64,000 bases of DNA, taken from G965198795 sp965198795. Its GTDB lineage: Bacteria; Pseudomonadota; Alphaproteobacteria; Rhodospirillales; Casp-alpha2. Position 1 is the stretch's first letter. Every line of letters starts with the position of its first letter. Position numbers and translations under genes: made by a program. The notes under the pieces were generated by a model. It ran no database searches. It had not been told where the DNA came from and was given only the letters and a program-made list of their open reading frames with translations. The DNA lies in assembly GCA_965198795.1 (NCBI GenBank), contig OZ240674.1:1612001-1676000 (forward strand), written 5' to 3'. This document shows, piece after piece, positions 45,401-52,233 of this stretch.

Positions 45401-48400
45401 GTGGACACGGTGACGGTTTCCGGCGCCGTGGCGGCGGGTGCGGTCTACCGCGTCAGCATCACGGTGACCGATCTGTCCCAGACCGGCGAGGGCGGCGCCC
45501 CGGCGGAGCGCGCCGTTTCGGTGGAATACACGGCGCAGGCCGGCGACAACGCGGCCGCCGTGCGGGACGGCCTGGCCCAGGCCATCGCCAGCAGCCCTGA
45601 GTTCCAGAGGGTCGCGACGGCGGCGGACGGAAGCGCCGGCGCTTCTCTGGACCTGACCGCGGCCTCGCCCGGCCAGGCGCTGCGGACCGCGGCCGAGGTG
45701 CGCCCGGCGGGCGTCACCGGCGACGGCGGTTTCGCCGCGAACTCCGGTTTCACGGAGACGACCACGGCGGAGAACGGCCGTGTGACCTTTACGCCGGACA
45801 AGGACTTCAACGGCACGGAAACCTTCACCTACACGGTCTACGCCAACGGCGGGTTCTCGTCCGCGACGGCGAGCGTGCGGGTCAATCCGGTGAACGACGC
45901 GCCGGAGGCGTCGGACGACGTGGCGGTCACGGCGGACGACAGCACCGCGAGCGCGGCGGACTCCCTGGTGACGATCCGTCCGTTGTCGAACGACAGCGAC
46001 GTCGACGGCGACACCTTGTCCCTGACGCACGTCAACGGCCAGGCCATCCCCCCGGGCGGCTTGATTACGATCCCCCTGCCCGGCGGAAAGTCCGTCACTC
46101 TGGCCGTCAATCCGGCTACGGGCGAAATCGGCGTCCGCCCGGTCAACGGCCAGGGCGAGCAGCAGTTCCAGGACCTGAAGGCGGGCCAGGAACAGGCCTT
46201 CAGCTTCAATTACACGGTCAGCGACGGCCAAGGCGGGACCAAGGACGCCTCGGTCAGCGTCACCATCACCGGAACCAACGACGCGCCGTCGGCGGCGGCG
46301 GTGACCACGTTCGGGAGAGAGGGCGGCGCGGTCCAAGGCGACCTCAGCCTCGCGGCCAGTGACATGGACAATGAAAACGGCGATCTGTCCTTCTCCATCG
46401 TCGGCGAGAACGGAGCCGCGTCCCAGGCGGACACGGCCAACGGCCGGGTCAGCGTCGATCCCGCGACGGGCCGGTTCACCTATACGCCGAACGACGGTTT
46501 CTCCGGCGTTGACAGCTTCAGCTACCGCGTCGAGGACCCGTCGGGCGCGGCGGCGGTGAACACTGTCCGCGTCTACGTCAACAAGGCCGAGTCCGGCGGC
46601 GAAATCGCCTTCAAGCAGGGCGCGGAGACCACGCTCATGGTCGGCGAGAACCAAACGGGAACAGTCGATGTCCTTGACATGCTCGATGGCGAGGGCCTCA
46701 CGATCACGTCGGTCGAATACGGCGATGCGCTGAGAAGCGCTGGCTTGGACGAAACTGACGGGATCGTCTCAATCACGCCCGACGACACACACGCGGAAGT
46801 GCGGAGCCTGGGCGCGGGCGAAACGCTGCAAAAAAGGGTGGTCGTCAGCGTTTCGCAGAGCGGAAGCAGCGACGACACGCAAGACGCGGAAATTTCGGGC
46901 TCCGGCGCCGTGCGCACGGTCGCCCTGTCCGGCGATTTGGAACTGGGCGACACGTTCTTGCTCAGAGTCAACGGCGAGCCGATGAAATATGTGGTCGGCG
47001 GGACCAGCGAGACCCTGACGGACGTCAGAAACGCGCTGATCGACCTGGTGAACGGCAATCCGGCCCTCGGGGAGGTCACGGCCGCGGCCGCCGGGGACGA
47101 CTCTCTTCGGCTGACCGGGGTGACGTCCGCGGACGCCGGGGCGACGAACGCGGTGGCGGCGACCCGGGATGTTGAGTTGACGGTGACGGTCACCGGCGTC
47201 AACGACGCGCCGGAACTGTCGGTGCCAACGGCGGCGCCCGTCACGTATACCGAAAACGGCGGCGCGGTCGCCGTCGGCGCCAATATCACGGTGACCGACC
47301 CGGACAGCGCCGAATTCGAAGACGGCTGGCTGACCGTCGGGATTGGGGGGTATCAGGCGGGCGACGCCCTGCGCTTCGACACGTCCGGCCGCGTGTCCGT
47401 CGGTGAAGCGAATTTTTCGATCAACGGACTAGGTGTCTGGGTCGACGGGACATTCGTTGGAACCTTAGATCGCTACACTTCGATGGGCGGACTGCATGTC
47501 AGTCTGACCGAGAACGCGACGCCCGCCCTGGTTCAGGAACTGGCGCGCGCCGTCACGTTCGAGGCGGCCGGCGAGGCCGTTCAGAACGGCCAGCGGACGA
47601 TCCAGTTCAGTCTGAACGACGGCGACGGCGGGGCCAGCGAGACCCGCGAGGTGACGGTCAACGTCATCGGCGTCAACGACGCGCCGGAGCTGTCGGCGCA
47701 ACCGCCGGAGCCCGTCACGTATACCGAAAACGGCGACGCGGTCGCCGTCGGCGCCAATATCACGGTGACCGACCCGGACAGCGCCAACTTCGGCGGCGGC
47801 ACGCTGACCATCGGGATTGAGGGGTATCAGGCCGGCGATTCCCTGAGCTTCGACATGTCCGGCGGCGTTTCCGCCGATAGCACGGTTATCACGGTCAACG
47901 GGACACCCATTCCGCTCGATGGATCGAATGTTTCGGTCAACGGGACAATCGTTGGAACCGTCACGCGCGACAGCTCGGCGGGCGGACTGACGGTCAATCT
48001 GACCGACGCCGCGACGCCCGCCCTGGTTCAGCAACTGGCGAACGCCGTCACGTTCGAGTCGTTCGGCGACGCCGTTCAGAGCGGCCAGCGGACGATCCAG
48101 TTCGCGTTGGACGACGGCGACGGCGGGACCAGCGAGACCCGCGAGGTGACGGTCGACGTCACCGGCGTCAACGACGCGCCGGAACTGTCGGCGCCAACGG
48201 CGGCGCCCGTCACGTATACCGAAAACGGCGACGCTGTCGCCGTCGGCGCCAGTATCACGGTGACCGACCCGGACAGCGCCGAATTCGAAGACGGCGCGCT
48301 GACCATTGGGATTGGGGGGTATCAGGCGGGCGACGCCCTGGGCTTCGACACGTCCGGCGGCGTGTCCGTCGATGGATCGAATGTTTCGGTCAACGGGACA

Positions 48401-50371
48401 CTCGTTGGAACCTTCACGCGCGATGGTTCGACGGGCGGACTGACGGTCAATCTGACCGACGCCGCGACGCCCGCCCTGGTTCAGGAACTGGCGCGCGCCG
48501 TCACGTTCGAGACGGCCGGCGACGCCGTTCAGAACGGCCAGCGGACGATCCAGTTCGCGTTGGACGACGGCGACGGCGGGACCAGCGAGACCCGCGAGGT
48601 GACGGTGACGGTCACCGGCGTCAACGACGCGCCGGTGCTGTCGGCGCCAACGGCGGCGCCCGTCCCGTATACCGAAAACGGCGATGCGGTCGCCGTCGGC
48701 GCCAGTATCACGGTGACCGACCCGGACAGCGCCAACTTCGAAGGCGGCGCGCTGACCATTGGGATTGGGGGGTATCAGGCCGGCGACGCCCTGGGCTTCG
48801 ACACGTCCGGCGCCGTGTCCGTCGATGGATCGAATGTTTCGGTCAACGGAACAGTTGTCTCGGTCAACGGGATACTCGTTGGAACCTTCACGCGCAACGG
48901 TTCGACGGGCGAACTGACGGTCAATCTGACCGAGGACGCGACGCCCGCCCTGGTTCAGGAACTGGCGCGCGCCGTCACGTTCGAGACGGCTGGCGACGCC
49001 GTTCAGAACGGCCAGCGGACGATCCTGTTCACGTTGGGCGACGGCGACGGCGGGACCAGCGAGCTCCAGGAGGTGACGGTGACGGTCACCGGCGTCAACG
49101 ACGCGCCGGTGCTGTCGGCGCCAATGGCGGCGCCCGTCCCGTTTAACGAAAACGGCGACGCGGCCGCCGTCGGCGCCAGTGTCACGGTGACCGACCCGGA
49201 CAGCGCCAACTTCGAAGGCGGCGCGCTGACCATCGGGATTGGGGGGTATCAGGCGGGCGACTCCGTGGGCTTCGACACGTCCGGCGGTTTGTCCGTCGAT
49301 GGAGCGAATGTTTCGGTCAACGGGACGCTTGTTGGAACCTTCACGCGCGACGGTTCGACGGGCGGACTGAGGGTCAATCTGACCGACGCCGCGACGCCCG
49401 CCCTGGTTCAACAACTGGCGCGCGCCGTCACGTTCAAGACGGTCGGCGACGCCGTTCAGGACGGTCAGCGGACGATCCAGTTCGCGTTGGACGACGGCGA
49501 CGGCGGGACCAGCGGGACCTGGGAGGTGACGTCCACCGTCAACGCCGGGCCGGACGCGGAGGCCGTCAAGATCGTGGCTAGAGCAAAAGCAAACACCGAC
49601 GACGTACCGATCACCCTGAGCGCGGCGGGCGCAGAGGACGGCGCGCCGGTCCGGTTCACGTTGGAAAGTCTTCCGGCGGCCAACCACGGGAGCTTGTACC
49701 AGATGAACGAGGACGGGAGCCGAGGGGCGCAAATTTCCGAATCTAACACGGCGGTGACGAACTCCAGCGGCAAATTGATCTTTTCGCCGAGCTCCGACCC
49801 CACCTCCACGGTCGATGTGCCGGCGTTCACCTATTCCAGCGCCGACGCCCAGGGCGCCAGGGGATCGTCCCAGACCATTGAACTCAGCATCGTGTCCGCC
49901 ACCAACACCGGCGTCCGAGTCGTGGGAACCGATGGGTCGGAGACCCTCCTTGGCGCCGATAGCAGAGACAACCTGTTCGGCCACGGCGGCGACGACGTCC
50001 TGATCGGCGGCGGGGGCGCCGACCGCCTGACCGGCGGGGCCGGAGCGGACACCTTCGTATTCAAAAACGTCACCGACTCCACCGGGAACAAGGTGGACGT
50101 GATTAGCGACTTCGAGTCCGGCACGGACAAAATCGACATCTCGGAACTGTTGACGGCGGCCGGCGCGACGGAATTCACCTTTCTCACGCCGACGTCGCGA
50201 CAGTCCACCGATCAGACATCCGGACCGAAGGCGTGGTTTGTCACCAGCGGAACTACACGCCGTCTGGAGATCGACAAGGACGGAGACGCTAGTAGTGATG
50301 CTGAGATCGAATTTGAAGGAACCAGCACCGTGACCGGGGACGATATCATCACCGGCCTTGACGGTTCGTGA
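36449..50371 (+). CDS. Giant type I-secreted adhesin-like protein (4640 aa)
   Basis: A 4640-residue protein, one of the largest a bacterial gene can encode. Read in order: an N-terminal beta region (~30-110); a FecR-like domain (~125-245; VGSIGIRGTALTGQF); from ~400 to ~2930 an Ala-rich sequence (Ala with Gln, Glu, Asp, Arg, Ser; few aromatics, no cysteine noticed), probably helical or coiled coil; beta domains interrupt it at ~795-970, ~1030-1125, ~1205-1300 and ~1855-1960. From ~2930 come cadherin/VCBS-like domains, five near-identical repeats (~3582-4370), then one RTX block (GHGGDDVLIGGGGADRLTGG, ~4500) and a C-terminal type I secretion region. tolC precedes it and the exporter and adaptor follow. 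It should be exported in one step and act at the cell surface; adhesion is inferred. Confidence 0.88.
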   Translation: MAGYDDPRQPGNLTINASEAGAAGGTDAHAPIVIDAHGQAAIDIPAGQWFYRAAFDRAGPDLTVTGENGESVVIRGYFQLEDAPDMTLENGSLFKGAWAEKLSGSAAPNQVAQVGGGPLAEAIGRVTTAEGEVQAVRADGSTVSLAAGDPVFQGDELVTSGSGAVGIEFEDGSTFSLADEGRMILDEMIYDPETQSGALGATILTGVFSIVSGDIAKTEPDAMVVETPVGSIGIRGTALTGQFLGEGQENQITLVPEGDQIGEIVITNDAGTITLNQSGATVLLTGWNDAPDEVVFLSLDQIREAFSDIFRHNAGAPPGTTANQDDGRGDETLDDLFDFDADLISNDIAAFLESQFDLLSTLIDPALVELLRVEPVEGEEDDENELRLEFGEELRAEAPPEAGLILEAVDAASAAAMTAGAAETAAAVAMTGFNVSDLQSSLGERVVEIESLLRAPLEAFAATGAVAATASSLANAGLVLLRDAGSGNIPDAQTVSEFRQAVGLDADLDGGAEGTDLVTAANNFSLMVDAVIAASRAALDAAVAAVNAQPGGASDDALVAAAKGAILGAYDDAVASELTARGATFTFDQIDSLIGDVATHISGIVSASQDGGGAASDADAVLQLAAAAAAAARETAEFAIAVLESDTVQNFESNTHSATASAQEARDAQAQAADLARDLDVGGLDPTVVPIYNAARAAVTQGDNAVAQGLGATLAASDATDARNAVIDGSAIGDFQRLTAISDGVVEAEAAAAAGRIDLTSSQDGVSFGLTVATSNGGSNPDNAIAAASSNEAASNSFTISGTPEAGDEYEVTLTRTYNVAQVSVVTLSGTPEVGDVYEVTINGVTVNHTVTAADETIADIRARLIEQINQDAGIGGVATAGTTSNPGDLILTGEVPGQTFEVSVSTTGVGGPDANADNEITAETSVTPEFSDTVRVEVSEEHDTEGDGIDLDDVRDAIIEALNGDLEIGGATANAAVERGEAEAAAARAVDARAALAPLLQDRAVAEGRVEALTGGLESLTAIRDGAAGADAGVGTLSIEDGGAITYLANAQTIAGLGETPTVADTITAASFSSETGAFSSNAYNVILTSVPNGPPTVQFQLLDAETGAPTGPLLSSLTADGAQQRLKGAETARDAAATSGDAAALANAEADLAFIQNVKNLFDAAIGNETAAGTMASNLARARAELESSNEAVDNAFLDLRGHTQAANGKVSADLGADGSPVLSYELNAGVALADGQVLVDTFTIRVTDGAGGTDDVVVTATTTGGPGGSHTTTFTKADGAPVTGDNIVGLEVTAAKELLEAVEATNADAQAQAAASRAEGFLLVGTAAAEGFAEQSLDNVVADSQSAVDDLAGLAAQVETFAEAAQEVARDANPESGYVPDKFEAAEQLLKAKLSVIQAAADFAGVNFTPGEVNGVDLTDVDLASNFFQLQDDNDTIAEGSSLPGFGLFVVEQDDDNPEDVTTRDDNVAIHDGLEAQFQAALAAIRAAIGSVGDSGAAVDGSLLTTAQNTAALSYANQEQAAAAARAADVEVVRTTLEVARNTLDVVDSKVDVASAAFNLARLINPEPINPEEARAELADRINDANADQTALAATEGGVADAQAAAQQALDSLRTAQENADGVARSARDAAEAARNAAETAAAAAREQAGFADQLRILAEAAEAADRLTGPGDQPGGLVASVLADNVLTAAEMAQVLNASASIGAQGFAALAGAASEAAAAASGTAASRAAEAEQQASTAQNLASAGSPGSSGVGAGGQTASEAANAALNHAAAARVSAGEARSASINALADRGAAQAASDLQEAEDSAAEQAAEANREAAEAAEAARASAQADVDQARLDRAARETAATERTAQFADNASVFADGFSNGQYGSVSVNASNEVTYNVTSLPPAGQTDTILVSQYDSGSGTFSILEVRVEITGTSAGTANVRFFNAATYDASDPGASEITTLRAQGAEQYRLMAEREANDVDVEGARAAAELAEQAADRAAAEADAANGAALGNGVDAIVQAGRAQQAQIRAGSDAGAAEGSAAAAANANAAALAWTDGSASSDRASAARAAEEAANAAARASSLAQAASNEAREAADAAVQPAIQLAAAQAAVASRENSLIEVQAARAGADDGLDTTSAIEAVWDAAVSRAQAALVDARAARDDASAAKAAADATAQSALSRAESLATAADAAANAAADAAAQAGAGAAFEIGAQSAAQARVDVALETILEALITARTEAETQAGEAGDQAAAAADAAAQGAADVAAANAASTAASEAAAAARTALNDALSRLNSEANPSNMTVDEIITAIAGDGANNATDGLAELAAALDDLPAGAEPTPALAALQAAAQVSQATTLQSIRSILDAIDGSIKAAQSSATLASAQADLAAGDAGAAIAVARAEFDETKDWMEAAAERAEAAALEAQADHREASQRVDDLTAALAARTSAQQSANTANSALADAQTSLGAARASQQAAKTAADAAQALVDAAEAAALTALQAGPPLPAAVQAVIANPVAAGAEAARFIDGESHSALTAQNTRAQAALQAANDAVQEAEAAVTEATTAASQAGQRLLAARTALETLDGEGNPTGVDRFSPSEMQADRSAAQTAYNQARAAADTARAKFDEIGALNPAQDNLDAMRAAVTTGRESLADAQTASSQAQTAAVAAAEANADFAGDPRAVARARSDAQQAAENAEAARGAATGARSDAQQAAESAAAQRTAAEQELADTQLASSALNTSIAAQQTTEEAPQSDGGDVPVPDVQESMAAAVSSAARGISAAVTALKSINDALGTGDAAKPEVAAALSAAQAAQAVVTADGAAIGQAATAITADRNGPDTSLLDELEDAINLAAADSAAKTALEAIREGLNQIAETAAQISEADAAGLTQARASAIEQSAEQVGAGGERFANSQDRAALEAARAAEQARADALPDAEGDDLGAMNEDDATGVTYNLLSNDMRADSDPLVDASLASVGDPANGAVTMHSQVDTVTVSGAVAAGAVYRVSITVTDLSQTGEGGAPAERAVSVEYTAQAGDNAAAVRDGLAQAIASSPEFQRVATAADGSAGASLDLTAASPGQALRTAAEVRPAGVTGDGGFAANSGFTETTTAENGRVTFTPDKDFNGTETFTYTVYANGGFSSATASVRVNPVNDAPEASDDVAVTADDSTASAADSLVTIRPLSNDSDVDGDTLSLTHVNGQAIPPGGLITIPLPGGKSVTLAVNPATGEIGVRPVNGQGEQQFQDLKAGQEQAFSFNYTVSDGQGGTKDASVSVTITGTNDAPSAAAVTTFGREGGAVQGDLSLAASDMDNENGDLSFSIVGENGAASQADTANGRVSVDPATGRFTYTPNDGFSGVDSFSYRVEDPSGAAAVNTVRVYVNKAESGGEIAFKQGAETTLMVGENQTGTVDVLDMLDGEGLTITSVEYGDALRSAGLDETDGIVSITPDDTHAEVRSLGAGETLQKRVVVSVSQSGSSDDTQDAEISGSGAVRTVALSGDLELGDTFLLRVNGEPMKYVVGGTSETLTDVRNALIDLVNGNPALGEVTAAAAGDDSLRLTGVTSADAGATNAVAATRDVELTVTVTGVNDAPELSVPTAAPVTYTENGGAVAVGANITVTDPDSAEFEDGWLTVGIGGYQAGDALRFDTSGRVSVGEANFSINGLGVWVDGTFVGTLDRYTSMGGLHVSLTENATPALVQELARAVTFEAAGEAVQNGQRTIQFSLNDGDGGASETREVTVNVIGVNDAPELSAQPPEPVTYTENGDAVAVGANITVTDPDSANFGGGTLTIGIEGYQAGDSLSFDMSGGVSADSTVITVNGTPIPLDGSNVSVNGTIVGTVTRDSSAGGLTVNLTDAATPALVQQLANAVTFESFGDAVQSGQRTIQFALDDGDGGTSETREVTVDVTGVNDAPELSAPTAAPVTYTENGDAVAVGASITVTDPDSAEFEDGALTIGIGGYQAGDALGFDTSGGVSVDGSNVSVNGTLVGTFTRDGSTGGLTVNLTDAATPALVQELARAVTFETAGDAVQNGQRTIQFALDDGDGGTSETREVTVTVTGVNDAPVLSAPTAAPVPYTENGDAVAVGASITVTDPDSANFEGGALTIGIGGYQAGDALGFDTSGAVSVDGSNVSVNGTVVSVNGILVGTFTRNGSTGELTVNLTEDATPALVQELARAVTFETAGDAVQNGQRTILFTLGDGDGGTSELQEVTVTVTGVNDAPVLSAPMAAPVPFNENGDAAAVGASVTVTDPDSANFEGGALTIGIGGYQAGDSVGFDTSGGLSVDGANVSVNGTLVGTFTRDGSTGGLRVNLTDAATPALVQQLARAVTFKTVGDAVQDGQRTIQFALDDGDGGTSGTWEVTSTVNAGPDAEAVKIVARAKANTDDVPITLSAAGAEDGAPVRFTLESLPAANHGSLYQMNEDGSRGAQISESNTAVTNSSGKLIFSPSSDPTSTVDVPAFTYSSADAQGARGSSQTIELSIVSATNTGVRVVGTDGSETLLGADSRDNLFGHGGDDVLIGGGGADRLTGGAGADTFVFKNVTDSTGNKVDVISDFESGTDKIDISELLTAAGATEFTFLTPTSRQSTDQTSGPKAWFVTSGTTRRLEIDKDGDASSDAEIEFEGTSTVTGDDIITGLDGS
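47195..49560 (+). repeat. Five near-identical ~158-residue cadherin-like repeats within the giant gene
   Basis: Repeat units begin at GVNDAP at 47195, 47669, 48164, 48617 and 49091 (spacing 474, 495, 453, 474 bases). Each holds [AV]TYTENGDAVAVGA, ITVTDPDSA, GGYQAGD and ends with QRTIQFALDDGDGG. Long stretches are identical at the DNA level, so the copies are recent. Length differences come from short inserts (VNGT-type strands) in the middle of units 2 and 4. Confidence 0.9.
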
Positions 50372-50448
50372 GACGGCGGGTTCCGCCGGGACGCCCCGGG
50401 GGGGGCCGGACCGCGACGCCGTATGCGGCGGGGGAGCGGTAACGGGCC

Positions 50449-52233
50449 GTGTGCGAGTTGCTGAAACGGGTGTTCGCGAGTCCCGCGGTCGCCTTCGAAC
50501 TGGTCACGGCCACGCTGATGATCAACGTGCTGGCGCTGGCCGGTCCGATCTTCGTGATGCAGGTTCTGAACCGCTATGTGTCGCAGGGCGTCGACGCGAC
50601 GCTGGCGACGCTGACGGCGGGCGTCCTGATCGCCATCGTCCTGGAATTTCTGTTCCGCCGCTCGCGCATGTCCCTGGCGCGCGGCGTCAACGTGTCGCCC
50701 GACGAGAAGACGGCGATCACGGCGTACCGGATTCTGACGGGCGCCAAGGCGGGCGCGCTAGAAAAAATTCCGCCGGACACCCGCCGCGAGATGGTGAACG
50801 GCGTGCAGGCCGTCGAGCAGGCCTATAACGCCAACAACATCACGGCCATCCTGGACGTGCCGTTCTCGTTCATCTTCGTTTTCGTGCTTTATCTGTTGAG
50901 TCCGGTGATCGCGGCGGTCGTTCTGGCGTTCATCATCGGCGTGTTCGCGCTGGGCGTGGCCGGAAGCCTGTCGCTTCAGGGAAAAACCCAGAAAATGAAC
51001 GAGGTGCAGGGGGCGGGGAGCGCGCTGATTTCCACAGCGACGCGCGAGCAGGACACGGTGCGCAGTTTCAACGCGGCGGGGTTTCTCCGCCGGGCCTGGG
51101 TGGACCACGTGCGCACCATTCAGAAACACCGCCGGGACGTGACGGACCGGCAGGGGTTGGTCCAGACCCTGACCCAGAGCGCCAACGGGCTGCTGTCCGT
51201 CGCCGTCATGGGCGTGGGCGCGGTGTTGGTGGTGGCCGGCGACATGGACGTGGGCGCCATGATGGGGGCGAACATCCTGGGCGCCCGGGCGTTGCAGCCG
51301 ATCAGCAAGTTTTCCCAACTCGGCAGCGCGTTCGCCAAGGCGCGCCAGTCGCTCGCCATGTTCCGGGATCTGGACGGCGTTCCGCTGGAACCCGACAGCG
51401 GGGCGGCGCTTACCCAATACAAGGGCGCCGTCGAGTTCCGGGACGTCGCCTTCGGATTCGAGGGCGCCCCGATTCCGCTGTTCGAAAGCCTGAACCTGAA
51501 GCTGGAACCGGGGTCGATTCTTTTGGTGACGGGCAGCAACAGCGCGGGCAAGACGACCCTGGCGCGCCTGATCCTGGGCCTGATCGAGCCGAACCGGGGG
51601 CAGATACTGGCGGACGGACTGGACCTGAAACAGCTCGCGCCCGAATGGTGGCGCCGCCAGGTCATCTATCAGCCCCAGGAACCGGCGCTGCTGAACGGGA
51701 CCATCGCCCAGAACATCATGATCAACGCGCCGGACCTGGACCCGGAGAGCATGGACGCCATCATCAATCTGGCGGGTCTGCGGCGGTTCCTGGACGAAAG
51801 CCCGCAGGGCCTCGACTCGCCCGTCGTGGATAACGGCTGGCGGTTGTCCGAGGGCGTCCGCCGCCGCCTGTCGCTCGCGCGCGGGCTGGCGACGCGCGGC
51901 ATGTTGGCCGTGATCGACGAGCCGACGGAAAGCCTGGACGCCGAGGGCGTGAAGGCGGTTCACGTCATTCTGGGCAGGCTGGTTCAGGCCGGTCACACGA
52001 TCATCCTGATGGCGCACGACCCCAACATCATCCGGGGACCCCATTGGCTGCTGGATCTGAACGAAAAGCCGGTGCCGGCGCTGCGCCGGATGGAGGCGGC
52101 CGCCCAGCCGGCGGAGGGGGACGCGGCGGCGGCCCGGCCCGAACCGGCGCCTCAATCCGCGCCCCAGCCCGCTCCGAAAGCGGCGTCTAAACCAGCGTCT
52201 TCCACCGGCCGCAGCGCGGGAGCGGCGGAATGA
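50449..52233 (+). CDS. Type I secretion ABC exporter (permease-ATPase fusion)
   Basis: A 594-residue half-exporter, PrtD/LapB-like. Membrane domain ~15-320 (for example LMINVLALAGPIFVMQVL, FIFVFVLYLLSPVIAAVV). ATPase domain ~330-560: Walker A GSNSAGKT (362-369), Walker B with Asp490-Glu491 (AVIDEPTESLD), switch His in ILMAHDPN. The signature motif is LSEGV (466-470) where LSGGQ is usual. No N-terminal C39 peptidase-like domain. The tail is an Ala/Pro-rich extension of ~45 residues. It starts at GTG 50449, 78 bases after the giant gene, and overlaps the adaptor by 4 bases (ATGA). Confidence 0.9.
   Translation: MCELLKRVFASPAVAFELVTATLMINVLALAGPIFVMQVLNRYVSQGVDATLATLTAGVLIAIVLEFLFRRSRMSLARGVNVSPDEKTAITAYRILTGAKAGALEKIPPDTRREMVNGVQAVEQAYNANNITAILDVPFSFIFVFVLYLLSPVIAAVVLAFIIGVFALGVAGSLSLQGKTQKMNEVQGAGSALISTATREQDTVRSFNAAGFLRRAWVDHVRTIQKHRRDVTDRQGLVQTLTQSANGLLSVAVMGVGAVLVVAGDMDVGAMMGANILGARALQPISKFSQLGSAFAKARQSLAMFRDLDGVPLEPDSGAALTQYKGAVEFRDVAFGFEGAPIPLFESLNLKLEPGSILLVTGSNSAGKTTLARLILGLIEPNRGQILADGLDLKQLAPEWWRRQVIYQPQEPALLNGTIAQNIMINAPDLDPESMDAIINLAGLRRFLDESPQGLDSPVVDNGWRLSEGVRRRLSLARGLATRGMLAVIDEPTESLDAEGVKAVHVILGRLVQAGHTIILMAHDPNIIRGPHWLLDLNEKPVPALRRMEAAAQPAEGDAAAARPEPAPQSAPQPAPKAASKPASSTGRSAGAAE

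Noticed and set aside
47465..49984. 839-codon open frame on the minus strand
   Set aside because: It mirrors the repeated cadherin-like region of the giant gene, has the repetitive Arg/Gly/Val-rich composition of an antisense shadow in GC-rich DNA and no ribosome site.
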